Positions 32,895 to 42,766 of a stretch of 64,000 bases of DNA are shown here, in pieces. A model generated the notes under the pieces. That model was not told the DNA's origin and ran no database searches. It saw only the letters and a program-made list of their open reading frames with translations. A program made the position numbers and the translations under genes. The DNA comes from Methanocella paludicola SANAE (lineage in GTDB: Archaea; Halobacteriota; Methanocellia; Methanocellales; Methanocellaceae), in the NCBI RefSeq assembly GCF_000011005.1, contig NC_013665.1:1413437-1477436 (forward strand), written 5' to 3'. Numbering within the stretch: the first letter of the stretch is position 1; every line of letters starts with the position of its first letter.

Positions 32895-35855
32895 TTAAGC
32901 CCGATCCGTCGCATCCTCGATGGACAGCAGAATTAAGCCATCACCGGCGCCAGTCTCTATCATTCTCGCGTTGAGCAGCATCACACGGCGGCCTATACTC
33001 GGAAAGTCATGCTCGACTTTAAAGTCATCGAACGATCTTTTGCCGGGAAGTATATTCTCGAGCAGCTTCTTGAGATCGGGAATGTTCCATTGACCGTTGC
33101 CAAGTTCATATAATATATGATGCTCAGTCTCTTCGGGGGAGACGTGGAACGTTTTGTAGAATGATTTATTGGCATTAATGACGTGCATCGCATTATCGAG
33201 CACCACCAGAGGCTCCCGGATGGTGGCAATAACAGCTTCCGTGTACTCTTTTGCGGCCTTCATAGACTTTTCAAGCTGTTTCATCTGAGTGACGTCATTA
33301 AACGTGATCACCACGCCATCGATGACGTTATCCACGGTCCTGTAGGGTAACACACGCATGATATACCAGTCGCCATCCTTAGTCACGATCTGCTTTTCCA
33401 CAGGAACGAGCTTTTCGAGAACTCTGCGTGATTCCTGTACTATTAGACTATTGCCATTATTCGCATCCTTAATGTTCGTCGAAATATCGGTGATGGGCCG
33501 GCCCAGGTCCCCGGGGAGTAAATTGACGATCTTCGTGGCCGAGGACGTAAAGCGCGTTATCTTGAGGTTATTATTTATAAAAATGGTGGCGATGTCGGTG
33601 CTGTTGAGCAGGTTCTTCATGTCATTATTCGTGCGGGTCAGGTCGTCCAGCTTGGCCTGAAGCTCCGAGTTGACGGTCACAAGCTCTTCGTTGAGCGATT
33701 GCATCTCTTCCTTCGAGGTGGTCAGCTCCTCGTTCGTGCTCTGCAGCTCCTCGTTCGTGCTCTGCAGCTCCTCGTTCATGGACCGGAGCTCTTCCTGCGA
33801 CGCGCGCATCTCCTCCATCGTGGACTGGAGCTTATCCTTGGTGTATTTGAGCTCCTCGGAAAGCTGGCGGCTCGTCTCGCTCTTCCCGGCGGTCGCGGCC
33901 TTTGACGTCCTGGCCTTAGGCGGCTTCTCAGCTTCATGGAACGATACCAAAAAGAGGCCCTTTAAGGCCTCCGGCTGCGTGATGAGCTTCACAGCAACGT
34001 CTACAGTCTGGGTATGCGCATTCGTCTGGACTTCAACGCTTTTTATGACCACATCGGCGTTGTTCCTTTTAGCCCTATCGACGGCGATCGAAAGCTCCGT
34101 GTCCAGGCCTTTTCTCGCCATGGCGAAGATGTTCATGCTCGCCTTCCCCGGAGCCGGCTCCAGGTATTTACCCGTATGTCCGTGGATATAGATGATATCG
34201 CCATTATGGTCGATTATCGCTGCCGGCGGAGATAACAGGTCCAGGAGCGCCTGGTGAGCCAGCTCGACTGTGGGCGGCCTTAATACACGGGCCTGGATGT
34301 TCATACGCTCGATCGGATTGGACGTCGCTGCCGGGATTATAGTTTGAACCTCTCTCCTGGTCGCATACTCCTTTCTCCCAAAGAGCTTCCATCGATTGTT
34401 GATCGTCGTGAATAAGTCGGAAAATTGGCCGAGGGTCTCGGAAGTGCCCAAGAATAAGATCCCCCTTGGGTTCAGGGAATATGCGAAAGATGATATGATC
34501 TTGGTCTGCGCTTCCGGCTTCAGGTATATCAGCAAATTCCTGCAGCTTATCAGGTCCATCCCGGTGAAAGGCGGGTCATGGATGACGTCCTGCTCAGCGA
34601 AAATGATCATCTCGCGGACGCGCTTTTTGACCTTGAAATAGCTGTCTTCCTTGGTGAAAAATTCCCGCAGTCGTTCCTCGGATACATCGGCCGCGATATT
34701 ATCGGGATACACGCCTTTACGGGCATGCTCGATCGCTTCGCTATAGATGTCGGTAGCGAATATTTGAACCTTGTTCGGCCTGCCATCCAGGGATTCAAGC
34801 AAGACCATGGCGATGGAATACGCCTCTTCCCCCGTGGAACAGCCGGGCACCCACACCCTTATCAACGAATTCGGGGCCACTTTCTTTAACATCTGTGGAA
34901 TGGCTTCCTTCTCAAGTGCGTTAAACGCTTCAGGATCCCTGAAGAAGTTGGTTACACCGATAAGCAGCTCTTTAAATAGCGAGTCGACCTCATCGGCATG
35001 ACCGTTGAGATACTCGATATACCCCTTCAGGTCCTTGATCTTGTGGACGGTCATACGCCGCTCTATCCTGCGGAATACCGTGCTCGGCTTATAGGCCGTG
35101 AAATCGTGGCCCGTTCTTCGGAGAATGATCTGAAATATCTTATCTATATCCGACGGCTTCTTAGTTATCTCCGCCACGCTTTTACTCAGCAGCCGCTGGT
35201 AATTCTTTCCAAATTCGACGAGTTGCTCGGGGAGATCTGCGGCAGGCGCGACGTAATCGACCATGCCCGTATTGATGGCGCTCTGCGGCATACTATCGAA
35301 TTTTGCCTCGGACGGTTCCTGCGCCATCACCGTGCCGTTCTTTTCCTTAATGGCCTTGACGCCGAGGACTCCGTCGGTGCCCATTCCGGAGAAGATGAGC
35401 GCAATGGACATTTCCCGCCTGTCGGCGGCCAGGCTCCGAAGGAACACGTCGATCGGCATCCGTACGCCTTTCGGCATGGACGGCGTGTGGAGCTTGAGAA
35501 CGCCTTCTGATAACGTCATGTCATTATTCGGCGGTATGACGTAGACGTGGTTCGGTTCGATCACCATGTCATCTTCTGCCTGCACGACAGGCATCCTCGT
35601 ATAACGCTGTATCAACTGGGGCATGATGTCCTTCTTGGTCGGGTCGAGATGTGTGATAAGGACATACCCTATTCCGGTATCAGGCGGCAGTTTCTTGAAA
35701 AACTCCTCGAATGCTTCGAGCCCGCCGGCGGAGCCGCATAGCCCTGCGATAAAGAATTGGCCTTCCGAATCCTCCTGCTTTCCGGGTATAACGGTCGGCT
35801 GGTCCGAGGTCGGCGTCTTCCTGTCACCCTTAATCCTTGAATTATTAGCGCTCAT
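32895..35855 (-). CDS. CheB-CheR-PAS fusion protein
   Basis: The 986-residue protein combines several domains. A CheB methylesterase spans about 25-215 (Ser in [21 protein letters not shown], Asp in [12 protein letters not shown]). A CheR methyltransferase spans about 240-510 ([22 protein letters not shown] and the SAM loop [15 protein letters not shown]). A coiled coil at about 650-715 is made of repeated [11 protein letters not shown] units. Two PAS domains close the protein. Such fusions in other species often end in a kinase; this one does not. No chemoreceptor or CheA is nearby, so a chemotaxis role is not shown. Confidence 0.9.
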   Translation of the reverse strand: MSANNSRIKGDRKTPTSDQPTVIPGKQEDSEGQFFIAGLCGSAGGLEAFEEFFKKLPPDTGIGYVLITHLDPTKKDIMPQLIQRYTRMPVVQAEDDMVIEPNHVYVIPPNNDMTLSEGVLKLHTPSMPKGVRMPIDVFLRSLAADRREMSIALIFSGMGTDGVLGVKAIKEKNGTVMAQEPSEAKFDSMPQSAINTGMVDYVAPAADLPEQLVEFGKNYQRLLSKSVAEITKKPSDIDKIFQIILRRTGHDFTAYKPSTVFRRIERRMTVHKIKDLKGYIEYLNGHADEVDSLFKELLIGVTNFFRDPEAFNALEKEAIPQMLKKVAPNSLIRVWVPGCSTGEEAYSIAMVLLESLDGRPNKVQIFATDIYSEAIEHARKGVYPDNIAADVSEERLREFFTKEDSYFKVKKRVREMIIFAEQDVIHDPPFTGMDLISCRNLLIYLKPEAQTKIISSFAYSLNPRGILFLGTSETLGQFSDLFTTINNRWKLFGRKEYATRREVQTIIPAATSNPIERMNIQARVLRPPTVELAHQALLDLLSPPAAIIDHNGDIIYIHGHTGKYLEPAPGKASMNIFAMARKGLDTELSIAVDRAKRNNADVVIKSVEVQTNAHTQTVDVAVKLITQPEALKGLFLVSFHEAEKPPKARTSKAATAGKSETSRQLSEELKYTKDKLQSTMEEMRASQEELRSMNEELQSTNEELQSTNEELTTSKEEMQSLNEELVTVNSELQAKLDDLTRTNNDMKNLLNSTDIATIFINNNLKITRFTSSATKIVNLLPGDLGRPITDISTNIKDANNGNSLIVQESRRVLEKLVPVEKQIVTKDGDWYIMRVLPYRTVDNVIDGVVITFNDVTQMKQLEKSMKAAKEYTEAVIATIREPLVVLDNAMHVINANKSFYKTFHVSPEETEHHILYELGNGQWNIPDLKKLLENILPGKRSFDDFKVEHDFPSIGRRVMLLNARMIETGAGDGLILLSIEDATDRA

Positions 35856-35924
35856 TGTGAATTCCAAATTTTTTTAATAAACTTATAAATTATTAGTCAA
35901 TTATCAATATAATAATATTGCTGT

Positions 35925-36797
35925 GTGATTTTTGTACATACTCGCCCCCCCCCCGATGATTTTGGAAAATTTATTGAACTTTTTTTAGATAAAGTGAAAT
36001 CATCCGCGCATCCTTTAATATCGCGAACGTATGTCTATCGAGCAATGAAGTACCTGGTCTCACCTGTCCCGGAGGAAGCCCTGGAAGCCCTGAACGAAAG
36101 TGCAAGCAATATAAAAAAGCGCATGGTGACTATCGTAGGGAACTGCAAAGTCGACTATAACGGCAGGGCCCGCTCTTTCCTTGATTACGGGGACAGGCTG
36201 GTCATCGTCAAGGCGGACGGTACAGTAATGGTCCACGGCAACGAGAAGCGCGAGCCCCTGAACTGGCAGCCGCCGGGCACTAAGGTTAAGTACACGATAA
36301 ATGGCGGCCTGACCATCGAGGCAAAACGCACGAGCCCGCCCGAGTCCATGCACATACACTTTAAGAATATCGAGGCGCTCAGCATTTTTCAGCTACACGA
36401 TGGCGCCGAGCTCAATATCGTCGGCGAGGAGGCCGACATTGTGGATAAGCTTGAGGCAGACCCGTCCATGATCGAGGAAGGCCTGCGGGTCATGCGCCGT
36501 GAACAGGTGACGAACTCGGGATACATCGACCTGCTATGCGAGGATAAAGATGGCACGACCGTCGTCGTCGAGGTCAAGCGCACGGCGATCACGCACAACG
36601 CTGTCTACCAGCTGGAGGCGTACCTGGTCGACTTCAAGAGGAAAAACCACAAAACGAAGGTCAGGGGAATACTGTGCGCCCCGAGAGTCACCGAAATGGC
36701 AAAAACGCTCCTCGAGGAAAAGGGGCTCGAGTACAGGCAAATAGGCTATGACTTCGAGCTTAAGGACCGAAGTCAGTCCTCGCTGGAAAATTTTTAA
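35925..36797 (+). CDS. nucS: NucS/EndoMS mismatch endonuclease
   Basis: The 290-residue protein matches archaeal NucS. An N-terminal beta domain (RMVTIVGNCKVDYNGRARSFL, DRLVIVKADGTVMVHG) precedes a RecB-like nuclease domain with GYIDLLCEDKDGTTVVVEVKR (the D-x-n-E-x-K triad) and QLEAYLVDF. NucS cuts both strands at mismatches. The GTG at 35925 is the only early start. A run of ten Cs (35945-35954) falls within the first ten codons, which makes the frame sensitive to slippage or sequencing error. Confidence 0.9.
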   Translation: MIFVHTRPPPDDFGKFIELFLDKVKSSAHPLISRTYVYRAMKYLVSPVPEEALEALNESASNIKKRMVTIVGNCKVDYNGRARSFLDYGDRLVIVKADGTVMVHGNEKREPLNWQPPGTKVKYTINGGLTIEAKRTSPPESMHIHFKNIEALSIFQLHDGAELNIVGEEADIVDKLEADPSMIEEGLRVMRREQVTNSGYIDLLCEDKDGTTVVVEVKRTAITHNAVYQLEAYLVDFKRKNHKTKVRGILCAPRVTEMAKTLLEEKGLEYRQIGYDFELKDRSQSSLENF

Positions 36798-36842
36798 AAA
36801 TGTTAGCTGTGTTGAATTACTATCATCTCGCCCTTGCTGTCA

Positions 36843-37465
36843 AAGCCCGCGAAGAGGATCAAGTCCGCGAAGACTTATTCGAGCCCAAAGACCGCTAAGT
36901 TTACGCGAAGACCGCGAAGACTCTCTTAAAGAATTAATTATGACTTTTTAGCCTTAAAAATTTAAATGTTCTTTTGAGGCAGTATCTCGATTGTTCAGTA
37001 ATATTATTTTTCTTATTCTCCATCCTTTCTCTATGCCTTCGTTGAGTGTCCAATACACAGGGTCGCAAGGCCACGGAGAACTCACTAATATTTTTAATAT
37101 GCGAGACACTGAGGAGACAGAGAGGGGTTTATATTTACTTGAGAGACAGAGTATTACGGGGCATGGCTTATCATAAACCGGTTATATATTATAACCATCC
37201 TATTAGTCTGTTAGCAGGTTTATTGGCAACCGAGTCTCTATATTCTCTGTCAAGTGCTTTGCGAGTCATCCGTGGCCTTGTTGCCCTGTGTATTGGACAC
37301 TCCATGAAGGCATAATGTAAAAAGGAGAACGTAGTAACAGAGCCAGACTGGCAAATTACCGAAAAAGCAAGACATTGCCCTTTATATATCTTCGCGGTCT
37401 TCGCGCAAGCTTCGCGGTCTTAGGGCTCGAACAGTCTTCGCGGACTTGATCCTCTTCGCGGGCTT
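36843..37465. repeat. Foldback element C, 623 bp, containing element B
   Basis: The left arm begins AAGCCCGCGAAGAGGATCAA at 36843 and runs about 80 bp through repeated CGCGAAGACC motifs. The right arm (about 37383-37465) is its inverted near-copy, ending CTTCGCGGGCTT. The interior holds the unrelated inverted-repeat element B (37032-37314), so B seems to have inserted into C. No gene is visible in the rest. The gap from 36798 to 37522 contains only these two elements. Confidence 0.72.
37032..37314. repeat. Foldback element B, 283 bp, nested in element C
   Basis: The left end TATGCCTTCGTTGAGTGTCC (37032) is mirrored at 37295-37314 (GGACACTCCATGAAGGCATA). The arms continue through AATACACAGGG and AAGGCCACGGA on both sides, about 50 bp. 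The terminal TATGCC(T)TC matches elements A, D and E. The interior contains no credible open frame. Being inside C, it is the younger insertion. Confidence 0.72.
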
Positions 37466-37522
37466 AAAATGGGAGCGGCTAGGATAAAAAAGGCTGATTC
37501 AACCAGCAAAAAAGCAGGATAC

Positions 37523-38143
37523 TCAGGACGAAATGACCCGGCCCTGCTGGCCGATGAACGTCCTCATCTCAAGGGCTTCGGCCTCAGACCTGCTCTGTTT
37601 CGCGAGCGAAATATAGTAATTCGCCTGGCCCACGTAATAATTATACTTGATGGGGTTCTGCTCGGCGAAAGTGCGGGATGCCTGGTACCGGGCCTCCTGG
37701 TATGACAGGTTCATGTACTCAAATGCCTGGGTCTCGTAATAGGCAGTCTCGTTCCATTTCTCCGAGAGGGCCGTCTCGTCAGCGGTCGAAGCAAAGGCCT
37801 TCATGCTGTTGAACGCCGTGCGGGCCTGCTCCATATACGCCTTCGCCTGGGTGATCTCGGCCGTGGCGGTTTCCCAGTTCGCTGACTCATACGCGATACG
37901 GCTCTCGTTCGCCGTGACGATCGCGTTGTTATAGTTCATGAGGCCGGCGTTGAGCCGGTCCGCGTAATTATACTGCCGCTCAATGGACTGGTTGATCGGT
38001 ATCGGCGTCGAAGTCACAGGAACGGTAGCGGATGGGGTAGGAGAGACGACGTTCCTGTAAGTATCCCTTACGAATCCCACGCAGCCCGAGCTTAACACGA
38101 TTAGCACTAATAGCGCCACCAGTAATAGCCTGGCAAATTTCAT
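37523..38143 (-). CDS. Lipoprotein of unknown function
   Basis: The 206-residue protein starts MKFARLLLVALLVLIVLSSG followed by Cys, a lipoprotein signal peptide with lipobox LSSGC, then a Ser/Thr/Pro-rich linker (VSPTPSATVPVTSTPIP). The rest is helical, rich in Ala, Tyr and Gln (a coiled or TPR-like array). The start is fixed by GGAGGTGA just upstream; an ATG 24 codons further out lacks a site. It is preceded by the PGF-CTERM protein gene 43 bp away, with which it shares helical Ala-rich composition. Confidence 0.7.
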   Translation of the reverse strand: MKFARLLLVALLVLIVLSSGCVGFVRDTYRNVVSPTPSATVPVTSTPIPINQSIERQYNYADRLNAGLMNYNNAIVTANESRIAYESANWETATAEITQAKAYMEQARTAFNSMKAFASTADETALSEKWNETAYYETQAFEYMNLSYQEARYQASRTFAEQNPIKYNYYVGQANYYISLAKQSRSEAEALEMRTFIGQQGRVISS

Positions 38144-38186
38144 ACACGTCACCTCCGGGTGCTGACAATAGAAGTAGAGGATAGAT

Positions 38187-39638
38187 TTAAAGCTTCCTCT
38201 CATTCCATATGACAATAAAGCCTATCGCGAGAAGCGCTGCCAGTATCCCGAATCCCGGCGTCACCGTGGACAGCGGGTTCTGGTCCCGCCACTGCTGCTC
38301 GGCAACGGACGCGTTCTCGGCAAGCTTCAGCGCCGAGTCCGCATGCAGGATGCTGTCTTTGAAATTGCTCGCGATATAGTCGCGCTGCGACTGGTTATAC
38401 ATCAGGCTGGCATTAGCCAGCGATCCCTTCGCTTCAGGGCTCTTCAGCTCGCCGATCGAGGTTATTTTATTCCGGGCAAGCATCATGCGGTAGCTGGCCT
38501 CATCCTCTTCGGCCTGAAGCTCGAGGCTCGTCACGACGTTCGCCGTTATAGTGGCGTTCACGTAATCCTTTTTATCGAACATGACCGTCGCGTCTCCCAG
38601 CTTATTCCTGGCATCGTCTAAAATGCTCTGTGAAGACGTGCCTGTCATGTTAGGGGCGTTATTGAGCGCCGCCTGGGCATTATCGAGCGCCGCACGGGCT
38701 TTGTTCTTCTCGGCCTCCGTCTGGTTAACCTTCAGGGAATAGTAGAACTGCTGCTGGATCGCCTTATCGGCCGCCCCGTTCGCCAGGTTCGCATAGGTCA
38801 TGGCGGCAGTGAAATTCTCGGCATCGATATACTGCCTAGTGTAGTTCAGGTAGCCTTCGGCTTCGGATATCGCGCTCGCCGTCGCAGGGTCATCGGTCGA
38901 AATGACCGTCTTGAGCTTATCGTTCACCGTAGAGACGACCTTCTCGACGTCCGCGATGCTTTCCCTGTAGTTCCTTTCCTCGATCTTCGCGTTGCTCACG
39001 AGGTCGACGGCCTGCTTTGCATCATTGAGCGCCCGGGCATAGTCGCCCGAATTATAAGCGCTCCAGCCGTCATTCAAAAGCCCGGTGGCATTATTGACAT
39101 TAGCGATGGCCTTTTTGCCCAGGAAACCGCTGCTTTTTGCCTCTGACAGCGTCTTGTTCGCGAACTGAAGCTCCTGAAGGGCCTCGGGCTTCAGCGGCGA
39201 CTCGACGTATATGGTGCCCGGCTGGACAACGGTCTCGTTCACCCAGGTCGACGTATAGGAGTTATACCAGGTCAGCTCGATCTTATAATAGAATGAGTGG
39301 TAACCGGCGGACACGTTGCTGTCGCACTGGATCAGGAGCTGTCCGGGCGAGGTGATGCCGTTGGACTCGACCTGCACGTAGCTGCCCCCGAAATCGACGG
39401 ATGAGAACAGGCTTTCGGGCATCCAGTCATAGTGGACGCCGACCGAGTATATCCGGACCGGGAAATTTTCGTTATTTTTAACCGTTACGTTCGCCGATAC
39501 GATCTCTCCCTTGTAGAGGACATCGTAAGGCATCGTCGCGTTGACGAAGACGTTGACCGCCGCGCAGGCCGTACCGGCCCCTAACACGATAAATGCCATA
39601 AGGATGATCGGCAGGATGATGGTTCTCATGCCCTTCAT
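38187..39638 (-). CDS. PGF-CTERM surface protein with helical array
   Basis: The 483-residue exported protein has a signal peptide (TIILPIILMAFIVLGAGTACA) and a beta-sandwich-like N-terminal domain (about 30-150) with many N-glycosylation sequons. A long helical region with several related segments (ALNDAKQAVDLVSNAK, ALDNAQAALNNAPN, SILHADSALKLAENAS) follows. The C-terminus TPGFGILAALLAIGFIVIW followed by NERK is a PGF-CTERM signal, the target of archaeosortase A. The anchor places it in the S-layer or cell envelope. The exact role is unknown. Confidence 0.8.
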   Translation of the reverse strand: MKGMRTIILPIILMAFIVLGAGTACAAVNVFVNATMPYDVLYKGEIVSANVTVKNNENFPVRIYSVGVHYDWMPESLFSSVDFGGSYVQVESNGITSPGQLLIQCDSNVSAGYHSFYYKIELTWYNSYTSTWVNETVVQPGTIYVESPLKPEALQELQFANKTLSEAKSSGFLGKKAIANVNNATGLLNDGWSAYNSGDYARALNDAKQAVDLVSNAKIEERNYRESIADVEKVVSTVNDKLKTVISTDDPATASAISEAEGYLNYTRQYIDAENFTAAMTYANLANGAADKAIQQQFYYSLKVNQTEAEKNKARAALDNAQAALNNAPNMTGTSSQSILDDARNKLGDATVMFDKKDYVNATITANVVTSLELQAEEDEASYRMMLARNKITSIGELKSPEAKGSLANASLMYNQSQRDYIASNFKDSILHADSALKLAENASVAEQQWRDQNPLSTVTPGFGILAALLAIGFIVIWNERKL

Positions 39639-39726
39639 AGGCTAAAATAGCGTCGAGTAAGCACTTATGTTTTGTGGTTTCTACTAAAGATCTAAAAAAG
39701 GTGTAATACAGGTGACCGCAGGGCTT

Positions 39727-40623
39727 TTACCAGCCGCGGGCCTGTATCTTCTCTTCGGTGGGCATGGTGCTGATGCCAATGCCCTTCATCGGGTTGCCCG
39801 TGCCCTTGGATATTTCGGCCAGCTTCGCCGGGTTGTCATAATTGTTGACCGCTTCGACGATAGCCCTCGCCATCTTGTCCGGGCTTTCGGACTTGAAGAT
39901 GCCCGAGCCGACGAATACGCCGTCCGCTCCGAGGCGCATCATTAACGCGGCGTCTGCGGGAGTCGCCACGCCGCCTGCGGCGAAGTTCACGACGGGGATG
40001 CGCTGCAGCCGGGCCGTCTCGATGACCAGCTCGGAGGGCGCCTCGATCGTCCTTGCATATTTAACGAGCTCTTCATGCGTAAGGCCCCGGAGCTCACGGA
40101 TCTGGCCCTGGATCTTCTTCATGTGGTTAACGGCCTCGGACACGTCGCCGGTGCCGGCTTCGCCCTTGGTCCTGATCATGGCCGCGCCCTCGTCGATCCG
40201 GCGGAGCGCCTCGCCCAGGTCCCGTGCGCCGCATACGAAGGGGACGGTAAATTTCGTCTTCTCGATATGATATTTACTGTCAGCCGGGGTAAGCACCTCG
40301 GACTCGTCGATCATGTCCACGCCGATGGCCTCGAGGATCTCCGCCTCGACGAAGTGGCCGATGCGGGCTTTGGCCATAACGGGTATGGTGACCGCGTTGA
40401 TGATCTCCTCGACGATGGCGGGGTCGGCCATCCGTGCTACGCCGCCGGCCTTCCGGATGTCCGCCGGGACGGCCTGGAGCGCCATGACGGCGACGGCTCC
40501 GGCGTTCTCGGCGATGAGGGCCTGGTCCTTGTTGGTGACGTCCATGATGACGCCGCCCTTCTGCATCTTTGCGAACCCTCGCTTCAATAGCGTGGTGCCG
40601 TGGCGTAACTCTTCGAGCTTCAT
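39727..40623 (-). CDS. pdxS: Pyridoxal 5'-phosphate synthase, lyase subunit PdxS
   Basis: The 298-residue (beta/alpha)8 enzyme makes PLP from ribose 5-phosphate, glyceraldehyde 3-phosphate and ammonia. Seen are the N-terminal [16 protein letters not shown], the catalytic-lysine strand [28 protein letters not shown] with the second lysine in [18 protein letters not shown], and [13 protein letters not shown] near the phosphate site. The glutaminase partner PdxT is not in the window. PLP serves the two aminotransferases downstream, among others. Confidence 0.95.
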   Translation of the reverse strand: MKLEELRHGTTLLKRGFAKMQKGGVIMDVTNKDQALIAENAGAVAVMALQAVPADIRKAGGVARMADPAIVEEIINAVTIPVMAKARIGHFVEAEILEAIGVDMIDESEVLTPADSKYHIEKTKFTVPFVCGARDLGEALRRIDEGAAMIRTKGEAGTGDVSEAVNHMKKIQGQIRELRGLTHEELVKYARTIEAPSELVIETARLQRIPVVNFAAGGVATPADAALMMRLGADGVFVGSGIFKSESPDKMARAIVEAVNNYDNPAKLAEISKGTGNPMKGIGISTMPTEEKIQARGW

Positions 40624-40687
40624 GTCTTTACCTTCTTTCTGGCTATTGTAAAATGGTTTTTAATATTTAAATACTACGATTACGGCA

Positions 40688-40846
40688 TCAGGCTGTATTG
40701 TAGCTCATAATGCCCCGGAGATATAACAGCAGTATGATCCCTGCCGGTGGGAATATAAAAAGCCCGACTATTGCGGCTATGGAAACGATGATCGTGTGTA
40801 TGTACGTGACGAATCGGTCGATAATGCGGAACGTTATTACCACCAC
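40688..40846 (-). CDS. Possible 52-residue membrane peptide
   Basis: A short frame starting GTG at 40846 encodes MVVITFRIIDRFVTYIHTII followed by VSIAAIVGLFIFPPAGIILLL and a short tail. It gives one or two hydrophobic segments with a charged middle. A TATA-like GTATATAAAC (complement of 40867-40876) lies about 26 bp upstream, the spacing for a leaderless start. It fills the otherwise empty gap between pdxS and the Mut7-C gene. Confidence 0.4.
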   Translation of the reverse strand: MVVITFRIIDRFVTYIHTIIVSIAAIVGLFIFPPAGIILLLYLRGIMSYNTA

Positions 40847-40866
40847 TTATGAGGATTCGGCCATTT

Positions 40867-40876
40867 GTTTATATAC
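40867..40876 (-). promoter_or_regulatory. TATA-like box before the 52-residue frame
   Basis: The minus-strand GTATATAAAC sits about 26 bp before the GTG at 40846, the usual distance to an archaeal transcription start. It supports a separate leaderless transcript in this gap. Confidence 0.4.
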
Positions 40877-40890
40877 TTGTTAGTATTGTT

Positions 40891-41412
40891 TTATTTGGCA
40901 GGCTTTTGGGAGTTTCGTACCTGTTCCGCCGTTTTTAATATGTTCCTCCAGTGGCTTCCCTGCCAGTATGCCTTGCCGCACTTTTCGCATACCCACAGCG
41001 TCCGCTTATCATTAAGCAGATGTTCCGGAACTTCTTCCGAATTTTTAAGCTTTTCAATGTCCTCTTCCGTGGCTTCTCGCAGAGTCGCATTGCAGACCGT
41101 GCATCTGGTCATGTTCGGGTCGATGTCGAGCCTGTAGCTTTCCATCAGCTTTTCAAGTTGCTCCCTGACGTCGTCAGAGCTTACGAGCACGGTCTGGACG
41201 CCGGCTTTCTTCGCCCTCTCTATGAGCGCCCTGTCCCGGGAGATGAGTATTCTGCCCTCTGCCTTAGCGATGTCTATCAACCGGGTGTCCTCATCCGGCG
41301 TGGGCTCCATGTCCAGCGCACTTTTGGTATCGTAGCCGAATATGCGGAGCCAGGCGATGAGGCGGCCGAGCATGCGGTCCACGAGAAAATGGTAAGCAGA
41401 GGCGTCCATCAA
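40891..41412 (-). CDS. Mut7-C-type RNase/PIN-like protein
   Basis: The 173-residue protein has a PIN-like N-terminal half (FLVDRMLGRLIAWLRIFGYDT, LIDIAKAEGRILISRDRALIERAKKAG) and a C-terminal zinc ribbon (CTVCNATLREAT ... VCEKCGKAYWQGSHW). This is the Mut7-C arrangement found in archaea and bacteria. The acidic PIN residues (D12, D37-E38 region, D60) are present, so metal-dependent RNase activity is plausible. It lies 30 bp after an MFS transporter gene. Confidence 0.85.
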   Translation of the reverse strand: MMDASAYHFLVDRMLGRLIAWLRIFGYDTKSALDMEPTPDEDTRLIDIAKAEGRILISRDRALIERAKKAGVQTVLVSSDDVREQLEKLMESYRLDIDPNMTRCTVCNATLREATEEDIEKLKNSEEVPEHLLNDKRTLWVCEKCGKAYWQGSHWRNILKTAEQVRNSQKPAK

Positions 41413-41442
41413 CAGGATATTTCACCCGTGAACAGAAATAAT

Positions 41443-42708
41443 TTAGTCCGTGTTCGCCTTACACTTATCGGCCTTCGCTGGCATATCGGCATCATCCACC
41501 ATGCGCTTCTCAAAGATCCACATGAGCCCGGCCCAGAGCAGCGAGATGATGGCCAGCATTAACATAAGGGCCCGCAGCCCGTACTGGTTGACGGAGACTC
41601 CAAGTATCGTTCCCATGGAATCGTAGCCGCCATAAGATGCGATCATATAGCCGCAGATGGCGAACCATACGGCATTGGCGATATACATGCCCGTCGCAAA
41701 GATGGGGCGTCCAATGTAGGTGCGCTCCCGGAAAGTGTTCTTGATGATGTTCTGGGTGGCGAAGCCCACGGCGGCGACGCCTGCCGAGCCGATGATGCCC
41801 TCGAGTATAAAGACGACGACCGGATCGGACGTGAACATGATAAGAGCCATTTCGGCGGCGAAAATAATGATGCCCAGCGATGCGAGGACCTTTCGCGTGG
41901 TGAACTGCCAGCGGGCCAGCACGTAGTAAACGGCAATAGTGACCACGCTGACCACGATAGCCAGTAGTCCCAGCCAGTAATCGCGTATGCCCACGTTCGT
42001 GAAAAACACCTTTGACAGGGAGCTCCATGTGCTCATCGTCAGCGTGGATAATAGCATGACGAGCATGAACGTGATCAGCGTGTGTCTGTCGTCGAACACC
42101 TTTTTGAGGTCGTCTTTGATGGGATATTTGTCATATGTCTTATAATAGATCGGGTCCTTGAGCGCGAATATGATGGCCGTCGATAGCACGAGAAACGCCA
42201 GTGCCGAGAGCAGCCATATGCCATAGCCGAAATAGTGGACGATGATGCCGGCGGCCAGGGGAGTCATCGCGCCCATGATGGTCGATATGACGTTGTATTT
42301 GGACATGGCGTAGGTCGTCTGGACGCCGTGGGCGTCGATGATCTCGCATATGACCAGGAATGTAAGCGTCCAGAAGCATCCGGCGGCAAGGCCGATAAGC
42401 AGCCCGGATATTAGAAGCACTTCGGGCGTCGGGAAAAGATACAGCAGTACCTCATACATGGCCGACACGAAGCCTACCAGAATGAAAATGGTCCGGGTGT
42501 TGAACTTCCTTAACAGGAATATGAGTAAAATATTCGATACGGCCGAGCCGACGCTGACCATGGCGAAATGAAGGCTGTAATAGATCGAGGGTATGTTGTA
42601 GTCGATGGCATACTGCGGAATGAAAAGAACGACGCTCAGCCGCCCGTAATACATGAGAATGAAAGCGATGAGGAAAAGGTCGAGTACGTTTATCTTACGG
42701 GCGGACAT
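41443..42708 (-). CDS. Major facilitator superfamily transporter
   Basis: The 421-residue integral membrane protein has about twelve hydrophobic segments in two halves with a cytoplasmic loop near 200 (DPIYYKTYDKYPIKDDLKKVF). Typical half-1 segments are LFLIAFILMYYGRLSVVLFI and LLISGLLIGLAAGCFWTLTF. No motif gives the substrate. The C-terminal tail FEKRMVDDADMPAKADK is hydrophilic. Neighbours suggest no particular cargo. Confidence 0.88.
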   Translation of the reverse strand: MSARKINVLDLFLIAFILMYYGRLSVVLFIPQYAIDYNIPSIYYSLHFAMVSVGSAVSNILLIFLLRKFNTRTIFILVGFVSAMYEVLLYLFPTPEVLLISGLLIGLAAGCFWTLTFLVICEIIDAHGVQTTYAMSKYNVISTIMGAMTPLAAGIIVHYFGYGIWLLSALAFLVLSTAIIFALKDPIYYKTYDKYPIKDDLKKVFDDRHTLITFMLVMLLSTLTMSTWSSLSKVFFTNVGIRDYWLGLLAIVVSVVTIAVYYVLARWQFTTRKVLASLGIIIFAAEMALIMFTSDPVVVFILEGIIGSAGVAAVGFATQNIIKNTFRERTYIGRPIFATGMYIANAVWFAICGYMIASYGGYDSMGTILGVSVNQYGLRALMLMLAIISLLWAGLMWIFEKRMVDDADMPAKADKCKANTD

Positions 42709-42766
42709 GGACTATCTGAAAGGCCAAATGTTTGAAATACTTTTTGCGTCCATCGCGGAAGACGGC

